NCBI GenBank assembly: GCA_017998555.1
Contig: JAGOCU010000060.1
Coordinates: 1 to 9,455, forward strand
Direction of reading: 5' to 3'
DNA length: 9,455 nucleotides
Source: Thermoflexales bacterium
Lineage (GTDB): Bacteria; Chloroflexota; Anaerolineae; J036; Brachytrichaceae
Both the position numbers and the translations under genes were made by a program. The notes under the pieces are model-generated. The model did no database searches and was not told the DNA's origin. It saw only the letters and a list, made by a program, of their open reading frames with translations. The stretch's first letter is position 1, and each line of letters starts with the position of its first letter. This document shows positions 1 through 6,846 of the stretch, one piece after another.

Positions 1-1
1 G

Positions 2-367
2 CCCGAACCTGACGACATGCGCGGCCGTTTTGACCGCGGCGGCAGTCTTCCGCTGGTGGTCCCGCATCTGGCGGCCCAGTCGCAGTCCGCGTCCCGGCAG
101 GTTCAGCGGGCCGAAACAACCGGCCCGTCCGGGGACTCGCCGACAGGCAGCGGGCCACAAACAGCGCCGAGGCGCAACTCGGCCAGCCGGCCGACGGGCT
201 ACAGCAGCGAGCCCGCGCCCAAGGTCGGACTCAAGCCAAAGCCCGACCAGCCGGCCCCCGCCAAAGGGAGCGAGCCGGATCTGAACTATGACCTTTTGGC
301 CCAGAGAGTGTATCCGTTCATCCGGCGACTACTCGCCTTTGAACGTGAACGAGAACGAGGCAGCTAG
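2..367 (+). CDS. Partial Pro/Ser-rich low-complexity protein with charged C-terminal helix, upstream of the tube initiator
   Basis: The frame is open from the window edge to a TAG at 365-367, so the 5' end is probably missing; the ATG at 17 is a possible but unproven start. Codons in this frame mostly end in G or C, as in the neighbours, while the overlapping frame 30-284 gives an Arg-rich shadow. About 85 residues are Pro/Ser/Gly/Gln-rich and look disordered. The last ~29 residues change character: a predicted amphipathic helix (YDLLAQRVYPFIRRLLAFER) followed by a Glu-Arg repeat. No catalytic motif is visible. It ends 2 nt before the tube-initiator ATG, the position where eCIS loci often carry a small poorly conserved gene (afp6-like), but I see no real similarity to the short DUF5908 proteins. 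Inference: a linker or assembly adaptor whose helix docks on a tail component. Function unknown. Confidence 0.65.
   Translation, partial: PEPDDMRGRFDRGGSLPLVVPHLAAQSQSASRQVQRAETTGPSGDSPTGSGPQTAPRRNSASRPTGYSSEPAPKVGLKPKPDQPAPAKGSEPDLNYDLLAQRVYPFIRRLLAFERERERGS
341..358 (+). repeat. Triple GAACGN hexamer encoding Glu-Arg-Glu-Arg-Glu-Arg
   Basis: Three adjacent hexamers (GAACGT, GAACGA, GAACGA) lie in frame at the 3' end of the upstream gene and each encodes Glu-Arg. The last copy runs into CGAGG (356-360), which can serve as the Shine-Dalgarno site for the ATG at 370 with a 9-nt spacer. It may be simple slippage or selection for a charged helix end. Confidence 0.6.
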
Positions 368-369
368 AG

Positions 370-1143
370 ATGACACAATCCCTTGACTCGGTGTTCAGCG
401 CAGCCGAATCCGTGACCAATATCGATCCGCGCCACATGAAGGACGTCGTCATGTCGGGGCATGTGCCCGTTCGGGCGATGATCGTGCCGTGGCCTCCCGA
501 GGGCATCCCGATCCCGATCCCGTGCCAGTTCAACCCGAACGAAATCACATACGATGTCGGCGCCAACTACAAGAATGTCTTTGGCGACAAGCTGGAGCCG
601 GGCCTGAAAGAGTACGCCGGGGTGAAGCACGAGAAGCTGACGATGAAGCTGGACTTTGACACGTCCGAATCCGGCTATCTGGACGTGCGGATCATGATGT
701 TGCCCTTGCTGAACCTGGTCAAGGTCAACCCTTTGTGGAAGATCATCCGCAGCGCCATGGGCGCGAAAGTGCGGCCTCCGTTTGTCTACTTCATCTGGGG
801 CATGTTTTCGATCATGATGCGCTTCAAGGCGGTGGTCACCGACTTGAGCGTCGTGTTCACCTACTTTTCGCCCGAGGGCATTCCTCTGCGCGCCACGACC
901 ACCGTCACGTTTGAAGCCGTCCTGGACGAATTTCTGGGGCAGAACCCGACCTCGCGCTCCGAGGCGCGCAAGATGCGGGTCGTCGCCGACGGCGAGACGC
1001 TCGACTACATCGCGTACCAGGAATATGGCGACGCGGCGAGCTGGCGCCATATTGCGATGGTCAATGACATCGACAACCCGATGGCGGTGCGCGCGGGCAC
1101 GGTTCTGAAGCTCACGCCCATCGATGGAGCGAGCGCCCGATGA
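370..1143 (+). CDS. CIS tube-initiator/baseplate hub protein with C-terminal LysM (Afp7/Pvc7-like)
   Basis: A 257-residue protein that in eCIS particles joins the inner tube to the trimeric spike. Residues ~30-190 show the pattern I associate with the CIS tube-protein N-terminal family: FNPNE at 54-58, DFDTSE at 95-100, RPPFVYFIWG at 135-144, and GIPLRATTTVTFE at 170-182. Residues ~200-250 form a LysM-like module (VVADGETLDYIAYQEYGDAA, then W225, the VNDIDNP segment and a closing GTVLKLTP), which is the usual C-terminus of gp53/Afp7-type proteins and is thought to act in baseplate packing, not peptidoglycan binding. There is no signal peptide. The start at 370 has CGAGG upstream with a 9-nt spacer. 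Its stop overlaps the next start as ATGA (1140-1143), indicating translational coupling to the spike gene. Family assignment is strong; the Afp7/Pvc7 equivalence also rests on its position before VgrG. Confidence 0.92.
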   Translation: MTQSLDSVFSAAESVTNIDPRHMKDVVMSGHVPVRAMIVPWPPEGIPIPIPCQFNPNEITYDVGANYKNVFGDKLEPGLKEYAGVKHEKLTMKLDFDTSESGYLDVRIMMLPLLNLVKVNPLWKIIRSAMGAKVRPPFVYFIWGMFSIMMRFKAVVTDLSVVFTYFSPEGIPLRATTTVTFEAVLDEFLGQNPTSRSEARKMRVVADGETLDYIAYQEYGDAASWRHIAMVNDIDNPMAVRAGTVLKLTPIDGASAR

Positions 1144-2981
1144 GCTTCAAGGTCACGATTCCGGGTCTGCCGTCGCCGCTGGTTGACAAGTACATCGTCA
1201 AGGTCATCGTCGATCAACACACCCGTTTGCCCAGCATGTTCGAGGTCCATATCCTCGACGAGATGCTGGCCATGAACTACAAGTACATCGATCTGCCGAC
1301 GGTGACGATCGGGACGCCGGTGACGATCATCGCCTATCCGGCCGATCCGTCGCCGCTGCCAGTGGCCATCCCGTTGCCGCTTATCAAGGGCGAGGTCACC
1401 GCGATCGAGGCGTCCTTCGATGAATTCAGCCGCGCGATCATGATCATCCGCGGCTACGACAAATCGCATCGCCTGCACCGTGGCCGAAAGACAAAGACCT
1501 ATCTGATGCAGAACGACATGGCGATCGTGTCGCAGATTGCGGCCAGCGTCGGATTGGCTCCGATTGTGACCGTCGTCGGGTCGCCCCAGCCCTATGTGAT
1601 TCAGAATCACCTGACCGACTGGGAGTTTCTGCAGCAGCGGGCCAGCCGCTGCGGAGCCCAGGTGTCGGTCGATGCGCTCGGCCTGAGCCTGCACTTTTCG
1701 GCGATGAATCTGCCGACTGTCCCGGCGCCCCCGCCGATCCTGACTTGGGGCAAGAACCTGCGCAGCTTCAATCCGCGCATCACGGCCGCCGGGGTGGGCG
1801 GCGCCGCCGCAGTCAAGGGCCACCACCTGGGATTGCCCGTGATTGGCGCCATGCCGGTGACCCCGGTTGCGCCCGGCGGCGGGCTCCCGCTCACCGCCGA
1901 TTTCACACTGGCCAAGACGTTCTTCGGGGTCACGAAGCTTGAGACCGTGCGCGACCTCTCGACCCTCAGCGACGCGACGCTCCTGGCCAAAGGCCTGGCG
2001 GCCGAGGCCGAGCTGGACTTTCTGCAGGCCGATGGGGTCGCCGTCGGCCATCCCGGCATCATGGCCGGGGGCAAGGTCATGATCAAGGGCGTGGGCCTGC
2101 GCTTTTCCGGCAGCTATCAGATCGTCCGGGCCACCCATGTCTGGGACTCCGACGGGCTGTACCAGACCCGCTTTTCCATCGGCGGCAGCGAGTCAGGCAC
2201 CCTGGCCTCGCTGGTGGACAGCACGGAACGGCGCGACATCGGCCGCATGCATGGGGTCGTGGTCGGGGTCGTGACCAACAACAACTGGATCGCCGATCTG
2301 GAGGGCGGGAACGTCGGCCGGGTCAAGGTCAAGTTCCCCTGGATGGACGGCATGGAGGAGAGCAACTGGGCCCGAATCGCCACGCCAATGGCGGGCGGGA
2401 GCCAGGGTTTTCAGTTCATGCCCGAGATCAACGACGAGGTGCTGGTCGCTTTTGAACAGGGCGATGTGAACCGGCCATACGTGCTGGGCGGGTTGTGGAC
2501 AAAGACGTCGATGCCGCCCCTGGCGGCGCCGATGGCGGTCATAGGCGGCAAGGTCGCCAAGCGGGTCATCAAGACCTCATCCGGCCATACCCTGACCTTC
2601 ACCGATGCGCCGGGCCAGGAGAAGATTGAGGTCATCGACAAGACGATGATGAACAAGATCGTCATCGACTCAGTCATGAAGACGATCACGATCGAAGGCA
2701 CCGGGGACATCAACATCACGTCCAAGACCGGCAAGGTCGCGGTGGAGGCCACCGCCGGGATCACGCTGACCAGCAAGGCCGATGTGGCCATCGATTGCCT
2801 GAACTTCTCGGTCAAGGCCAAGGTCAAGGTCGCGATGGAGGGCTCGGCCGGGGCCGAGCTCAAGACGACCGGGCCGTTGCAGATGGAAGGCAGTCTGGTC
2901 AACCTCAAGTCGTCAGGCCCGGCCGCCATCGACGGCATGCCGGTCCAGATCAACAAGAGCAGCCTGGTGGTTCTACCGTAA
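1140..2981 (+). CDS. vgrG: VgrG/gpD-gp5-like spike protein (Afp8/Pvc8-like)
   Basis: A 613-residue homologue of phage gpD plus gp5, expected to trimerise as the central spike that pierces the target envelope. Residues 1-~355 form the gpD-like hub; the segment GYDKSHRLHRGRKTKTY (105-121) is a hallmark, followed by DWEFLQQRA (160-168). Residues ~368-453 are the gp5 OB-fold: GRMHGVVVGVVT, then GRVKVKFPWMDG, then the acidic NDEVLVAFEQGD and VLGGLW. Residues ~475-613 alternate hydrophobic and polar positions with short repeats (INITSKTG, ITLTSKADV), which fits a triple-stranded beta-helix needle. There is no lysozyme domain and no C-terminal effector extension, so this is a structural spike and not an 'evolved' VgrG. 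The ATGA overlap with the upstream gene and a GGAG at 1126-1129 support the start. The PAAR gene follows 25 nt downstream, as expected for its tip partner. Confidence 0.95.
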   Translation: MSFKVTIPGLPSPLVDKYIVKVIVDQHTRLPSMFEVHILDEMLAMNYKYIDLPTVTIGTPVTIIAYPADPSPLPVAIPLPLIKGEVTAIEASFDEFSRAIMIIRGYDKSHRLHRGRKTKTYLMQNDMAIVSQIAASVGLAPIVTVVGSPQPYVIQNHLTDWEFLQQRASRCGAQVSVDALGLSLHFSAMNLPTVPAPPPILTWGKNLRSFNPRITAAGVGGAAAVKGHHLGLPVIGAMPVTPVAPGGGLPLTADFTLAKTFFGVTKLETVRDLSTLSDATLLAKGLAAEAELDFLQADGVAVGHPGIMAGGKVMIKGVGLRFSGSYQIVRATHVWDSDGLYQTRFSIGGSESGTLASLVDSTERRDIGRMHGVVVGVVTNNNWIADLEGGNVGRVKVKFPWMDGMEESNWARIATPMAGGSQGFQFMPEINDEVLVAFEQGDVNRPYVLGGLWTKTSMPPLAAPMAVIGGKVAKRVIKTSSGHTLTFTDAPGQEKIEVIDKTMMNKIVIDSVMKTITIEGTGDINITSKTGKVAVEATAGITLTSKADVAIDCLNFSVKAKVKVAMEGSAGAELKTTGPLQMEGSLVNLKSSGPAAIDGMPVQINKSSLVVLP

Positions 2982-3006
2982 GCGCCACTGGATCACAAGA
3001 ACAATC

Positions 3007-3339
3007 ATGCCAGGACCCTTACTTACCGTTGGCGCCACCGTCATGTGCGGACATGGGGGCAAGCTCGTGCTTGCGCCCAATCCAAAGGTCATGCTTTCAG
3101 GTCAACCGTCCGCGCAATGGATGCCGGTGTTGCCGGTGGCCGGCTGCGCCAATCCACCGCCTCCCGTCAACGTTGGCCCCGACGTGACGGTGCCGTTGCT
3201 GCCGCCCAGCTTCACCACGAAAGTGATGTGCAATGGGACGCCCATGTTGATCCAGACCATCGCCGGGATGGGCGTGCCCTCGGGGATTCCGATGATGCCC
3301 TGCCCAAACGCGGGCCAGATGAAGGTTGTGGCTACCTGA
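3007..3339 (+). CDS. PAAR-like spike-tip protein (Afp10/Pvc10-like)
   Basis: A 110-residue protein with the PAAR-type opening MPGPLLTVGATVMCGHGG. Members of this fold form a small metal-stabilised cone on the blunt end of the VgrG needle. Possible metal ligands are C14, H16, C47, C75 and C99; the characterised PAAR proteins I know use three His and one Cys, so this Cys-rich set points to a PAAR-like subfamily. Two half-repeats are visible: TVMCGHGGKLVLAP near residue 11 and KVMCNGTPMLIQ near residue 72, consistent with the pseudo-repeated PAAR cone. A Pro-rich stretch (PPPPVNVGPDVTVPLLPP) links them. There is no toxin domain at the C-terminus, which closes at KVVAT. It lies directly between the spike and gp25 genes. 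No strong Shine-Dalgarno precedes the ATG, so translation may depend on readthrough from the spike gene. Confidence 0.88.
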   Translation: MPGPLLTVGATVMCGHGGKLVLAPNPKVMLSGQPSAQWMPVLPVAGCANPPPPVNVGPDVTVPLLPPSFTTKVMCNGTPMLIQTIAGMGVPSGIPMMPCPNAGQMKVVAT

Positions 3340-3340
3340 T

Positions 3341-3751
3341 ATGAATGAACTCCAGGATCGCGAATTCATCGGCCGGGGATTGTCATTTCCCCTGCAACTC
3401 GATCCGCGCGGCGGGGTCGCGCTGGCCCATGGCGTGAGCGAAATCGAGCAGGCGATCAAGATCATTCTCGGCACCATTCCGGGCGAGCGGGTCATGCGCC
3501 CGACCTTCGGATGCCGGGCCTGGGAATTGGTCTTCAACCCCTCCCACTCGGGCACGCACAGCCTGGTGTCGCTGTATGTGCGTGAGGCGCTTGCGATGTG
3601 GGAGCCGCGGATCAACATCGACGACATCCGAGCCGCCAATGATCCGCTGCATGACGGCGCAATCCTGTGCGAGATTCGATACACGATTCGCGACACCCAC
3701 GATCCACGCAGCATCGTTTATCCGTTTTACATTGCCGACGAAGAAGGCTGA
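3341..3751 (+). CDS. gp25-like baseplate wedge/sheath-initiator protein (Afp9/Pvc9-like)
   Basis: A 136-residue GPW/gp25-family protein, the conserved wedge component that templates the first sheath ring. Visible hallmarks, numbered from the ATG at 3341: FIGRGLSFPL near residue 9, a helix with VSEIEQAIKIILGTIPGERVMRP from about 32, FGCRAWELVF at about 56-65, and the EPRI motif (residues 87-90), shared with T6SS TssE and known to be central to baseplate contacts. The C-terminal beta strands (GAILCEIRYTIRDT, IVYPFYI) fit the fold. The frame extends upstream to a TTG at 3326, but that would overlap the PAAR gene, and the typical family start is nearer the ATG at 3341. GAAGG at 3321-3325 lies 15 nt upstream, which is long for a ribosome site, so initiation may rely on coupling to the PAAR stop at 3337-3339. 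Confidence 0.93.
   Translation: MNELQDREFIGRGLSFPLQLDPRGGVALAHGVSEIEQAIKIILGTIPGERVMRPTFGCRAWELVFNPSHSGTHSLVSLYVREALAMWEPRINIDDIRAANDPLHDGAILCEIRYTIRDTHDPRSIVYPFYIADEEG
3741..3747 (+). promoter_or_regulatory. Ribosome binding site for the gp6/J-like gene
   Basis: AAGAAGG lies inside the last codons of the gp25 gene, 7 nt before the ATG at 3755. It supports this start and shows that the wedge genes are translated as a coupled series. Confidence 0.6.
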
Positions 3752-3754
3752 TTC

Positions 3755-5833
3755 ATGTCCATCCCTGAACCCATTCTCGACGACCTGCGCTTCCAGAAAG
3801 ATCTGGTCGACGAGGCGCGCCGCCGCATCGTCCGATACTCGCCCGACTGGACCGACTACAACGTAAGCGATCCGGGGATCACCCTGATCGAGTTGTTCGC
3901 CTGGATGACCGAGCTCATCACCTATCGACTCAATCGGGTGCCGGAAAAGAACTACGCGCGCTTTCTCGACTTGCTGGGCGTGCGGTTGCGCCCGGCTCGA
4001 AGCGCGACGACCGAGGTGACCTTCCGCCTGGCGGTGCCATTCCCCGTGAACGACGAGGACCACAGCATCTCCACGACCGTGCCGCGCGGATACGAAATCT
4101 CCGCGCGCCAGGCCGAGAATGAGCCCGAGGTCATCTTCACCACCGACGAGCCGCTCCAGATTGGCTGCCCGATATTGTCCTATCTGCGCCGGGAGCAGGA
4201 GTTCAATCGCGATTTTCTGGCTCGCCTGAGTATCGAGCCTTTTCAGGTCTTCAACCCGCAGCCGCTCACCGGCGACACCTTCTACATGGGGTTTGACCCT
4301 GACCAGCCGATCGCCGGCTACGTACTCAAGCTGGCCTTTGATTGTGTGGAGACCCAGGCGACCGGCATCTCGCGCGACAACCCTCCGCTGGTCTGGGAGT
4401 GCTCGGTCGGCAATGACGAGTGGCAGCGCATCCTGCCGAGCACGCGGCCGCGTGAGGCGGATACGACCGGCGGCCTGAACAACGCCCAGGGGTCGCTGGT
4501 CCTGTATCTTCCTCTGCGCGCCAAGCCATCGGATGTGCACGGCCGATCGGCCTACTGGATCCGCTGCCGCCACGAACCGTCCCAGACCCAGCGGCCGTAC
4601 TCGCAGTCGCCCCGCCTCACCGGGCTGCGGGCGTACGCCCTGGGGGCTGCGACCTGGGCGACCAATGCCGTGCTCGTCTATTTCGAAACGCTTGGGGCCA
4701 GCGATGGCGAGCCCGGACAGCGGTTTCGCCTGCAGCACGCGCCTGTCCTGGATCCGCGCGCCGGCGAAACGGTCGAAGTCGAGGAGACGGTTGACGGTGA
4801 GCTGGTCTGGGTGGCATGGACGCGGGTGGATGAGTTCTCGGGCTCAAGCGCTTTTGACCGGCACTATTGCCTGGACACAGCGACGGGCGAGGTCTCTTTT
4901 GGCCCGGCCGTGCGCCAGCAGGATGGCAAAGTCATCATCTATGGGCGGGTCCCCGAAGCGCGCCGCGGCATTCGCTTCAGCCAGTATCGCTACGGTGGCG
5001 GGGTGACCGGAAATGTGCCCGAAGACCGGGTCGTGCAAATGCGGTCGGCCATCGCGTATGTGGACAATGTCAGCAACCTGGTCCGGGCCACGGGCGGTCT
5101 CGACCCGGAGACGGTTGAAGCCGCCAAATACCGCGCCCGCCAGGAAGTGCGCTCGCAAAAGCGGGCGGTCACGGCCGACGACTATGAGCACTTTGCGCGC
5201 GAGGCAAGCACCAACGTCGCCCGGGTCAAATGCAATCCCTTCCTGGGAAAGCAGGCGGATCGCGGCGGATCGCTGGAAGGCCGCGCCGCGCTGGCGCCAG
5301 GCATGGTGGATCTCATTGTGATTCCGGCCGCCTTTGACGCGGTTCGGCATGGCGACCTGACGAGGCTCAGCCTGGATGGGCCGACTCAGACCGCCATCAT
5401 CAACAAGATCGATGAGTTCCGCCTGTTGACGGTGACCATGCGCGTGCGCGAACCGATCTATATCGGCGTCAGGGTCATCACCGACATTGTGCTGCAATCG
5501 TATGCGCGCCCGGAGGTGGTCCAGGCCCGGGTGCGCGACACGCTGCGGGGTTACATTACACCGTTGGCCATCGGCGGCTACACGCCGCCCGACGGCGAGA
5601 CGTGGGAGGGATGGCCGATCGGCCGCGACCTGTATCTGTCCGAGATCTACGCCCTCATCCAGCGCGTGCCGGGCGTCAAACATGTCCGGGATGTCAAACT
5701 GGGCTCGGTCCCGATCAAGCTGACCGACATCGAGATCCCCACCGTGACCGCCACCGAGAAGCGCGTCATCGACGTGCCGCCGGACGGTGTTCTGTGCTCG
5801 CTCGATCACGACGTGAGGGTCGTGACGTTGTAG
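3755..5833 (+). CDS. gp6/J-like baseplate wedge protein (Afp11/Pvc11-like)
   Basis: A 692-residue putative baseplate assembly protein of the phage J/T4 gp6 group, expected to form the wedge arms that hold the hub and change shape on firing. The N-terminus carries the classic segment YNVSDPGITLIELFAWMTEL (35-54) followed by ITYRLNRVPEKNYARFLDL (55-73). The middle (~90-400) is beta-rich and probably contains inserted sandwich domains, for example RSAYWIRCRHEP (264-275). The J-type core then follows with YRYGGGVTGNVP (411-422) and AVTADDYEHFAREAS (471-485). Near the C-terminus is GWPIGRDLYLSEIYALIQRV (619-638), then PGVKHVRDVKLG. The length suits eCIS versions, which are longer than P2 gpJ. Start ATG 3755 is 3 nt after the gp25 stop. 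The next gene starts 6 nt after its TAG. The frame is intact, with no sign of decay. Confidence 0.94.
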   Translation: MSIPEPILDDLRFQKDLVDEARRRIVRYSPDWTDYNVSDPGITLIELFAWMTELITYRLNRVPEKNYARFLDLLGVRLRPARSATTEVTFRLAVPFPVNDEDHSISTTVPRGYEISARQAENEPEVIFTTDEPLQIGCPILSYLRREQEFNRDFLARLSIEPFQVFNPQPLTGDTFYMGFDPDQPIAGYVLKLAFDCVETQATGISRDNPPLVWECSVGNDEWQRILPSTRPREADTTGGLNNAQGSLVLYLPLRAKPSDVHGRSAYWIRCRHEPSQTQRPYSQSPRLTGLRAYALGAATWATNAVLVYFETLGASDGEPGQRFRLQHAPVLDPRAGETVEVEETVDGELVWVAWTRVDEFSGSSAFDRHYCLDTATGEVSFGPAVRQQDGKVIIYGRVPEARRGIRFSQYRYGGGVTGNVPEDRVVQMRSAIAYVDNVSNLVRATGGLDPETVEAAKYRARQEVRSQKRAVTADDYEHFAREASTNVARVKCNPFLGKQADRGGSLEGRAALAPGMVDLIVIPAAFDAVRHGDLTRLSLDGPTQTAIINKIDEFRLLTVTMRVREPIYIGVRVITDIVLQSYARPEVVQARVRDTLRGYITPLAIGGYTPPDGETWEGWPIGRDLYLSEIYALIQRVPGVKHVRDVKLGSVPIKLTDIEIPTVTATEKRVIDVPPDGVLCSLDHDVRVVTL

Positions 5834-5839
5834 GCGATC

Positions 5840-6835
5840 ATGGCTGAGCGACAAGAGATGGCCGCCGTAGCAGGCGCGCCCGAAACGCCACCGGTCAGCA
5901 TCGCCTGCGCGGCCGCCGAGTATCGTCGATATTCCGGCGACCCGGTCCGGCTGATGATCCGGGTCGACCTGGCCCGTCCGGTCACCCGGCTGCGCGTGCC
6001 GGTTGACGTGCCGCTGGACATTGAGGTGACCGGCTTTGAGTCGCCCGAGGGTCTGGGCAGCCCGGCGCCGGTGACCGAAGTTTCGAGCTCGCGTCTGATC
6101 ACCTGGGAGGTCGAGGGTGATCTGCCCGCGGGTGGGCCGCATGATTTTGCGATCGTGGGCAGGATCGCGCCGCGCGGCCTCAACGTGGATGAGCGGGAGA
6201 CTGAGCTGCAGATCCTGGCGGAGGCCATCGTCACATCCTCGGATGGCGGGCGCACTTTCGCGCGCGAGGCCATCACCCTGCTGATTCCCGGCCGGGCGAG
6301 GTACTTGAAATATCTGCCGAGCATCTATCGCGATGACGCCCTGATCGGTCAACTGCTGATGATGGCCGAGAGCCTGTGGGGACCGATCGAACGACAGATC
6401 ACGGACATACACCATTATTTCGATCCAATGGTCATGCCGCTCGGCCTGTTGCGCTGGTATGCCCATTGGGTGGATCTCACCCTCGATCCACGCTGGCCAG
6501 AGGCCAAGCAGCGCCGGCTGTTGTCGTCGATCGTGTCCCTGTATCGGCGGCGGGGCACCCCGGGTGGTCTGGCCGAATTCCTCGAGCTCTACACCGGCGT
6601 CAAGCCCAAGATTGACGAAAAACGGGCGCGCAACTTCGCCCTCGGCAAGAATGCGCTGCTGGGCCCCAGCATCGCACTCGGACAGGACAACGTGCCGCAC
6701 AGTTTTGCGGTGACATTGCGCCTGCCCCGCGTCCCCGATGCGGAGGCCGAGCTTCGGCGCGCCGTCATTGAATCCATCATCGAGGCGGAGAAACCCGCTC
6801 ACACGAGTTATACCCTCGAGATCTTCGAGCACTAA
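5840..6835 (+). CDS. Tail protein I-like baseplate protein (TIGR02242 type) with extra N-terminal beta-rich domain (Afp12/Pvc12 position)
   Basis: A 331-residue protein in two parts. Residues ~155-331 match the P2 gpI/TIGR02242 tail-protein pattern: KYLPSIYRDD (157-166), LMMAESLWGPIERQITDI (173-190), YFDPMVMPLGLLRWYAHWVD (193-212), and the strongest hallmark SLYRRRGTPGGLAEFLELYT (233-252). A closing EKPAHTSYTLEIF (317-329) is also typical. In phages this protein packs against the J-like wedge. Residues ~15-150 are an addition: alternating strands such as PVRLMIRVDL, LRVPVDVPLDIEVTGF and SSSRLITWEVEGDLP suggest an Ig-like beta-sandwich or other surface module. There is no signal peptide. The start at 5840 has only a weak AGG at 5832-5834, so it is probably coupled to the J-like gene. 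Core family confident; the role of the N-terminal domain is unknown. Confidence 0.9.
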   Translation: MAERQEMAAVAGAPETPPVSIACAAAEYRRYSGDPVRLMIRVDLARPVTRLRVPVDVPLDIEVTGFESPEGLGSPAPVTEVSSSRLITWEVEGDLPAGGPHDFAIVGRIAPRGLNVDERETELQILAEAIVTSSDGGRTFAREAITLLIPGRARYLKYLPSIYRDDALIGQLLMMAESLWGPIERQITDIHHYFDPMVMPLGLLRWYAHWVDLTLDPRWPEAKQRRLLSSIVSLYRRRGTPGGLAEFLELYTGVKPKIDEKRARNFALGKNALLGPSIALGQDNVPHSFAVTLRLPRVPDAEAELRRAVIESIIEAEKPAHTSYTLEIFEH

Positions 6836-6846
6836 TCCGAATTCCC

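Noticed and set aside
1005..2138. 377-codon minus-strand open frame
   Set aside because: Antisense to the LysM end and the spike gene; Asp/His/Arg-rich shadow.
2795..3187. Plus-strand frame spanning the spike-PAAR junction
   Set aside because: It overlaps two well-supported genes in another frame and encodes a Gly/Arg-rich chain without motifs.
3326..3340. TTG start extending the gp25-like protein by five residues
   Set aside because: It would overlap the PAAR gene with the only GAAGG directly abutting it; the ATG at 3341 fits the family better.
3383..4738. 451-codon minus-strand open frame
   Set aside because: Antisense shadow of the gp25-like and J-like genes; low-information composition and no family motif.
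370..6835. Ordinary tailed prophage or type VI secretion cluster
   Set aside because: There are no capsid, terminase, portal, integrase or lysis genes, and no TssJ/L/M membrane complex or ClpV. The LysM tube initiator plus TIGR02242-type protein fits eCIS better, although the missing flanks mean a prophage is not fully excluded.
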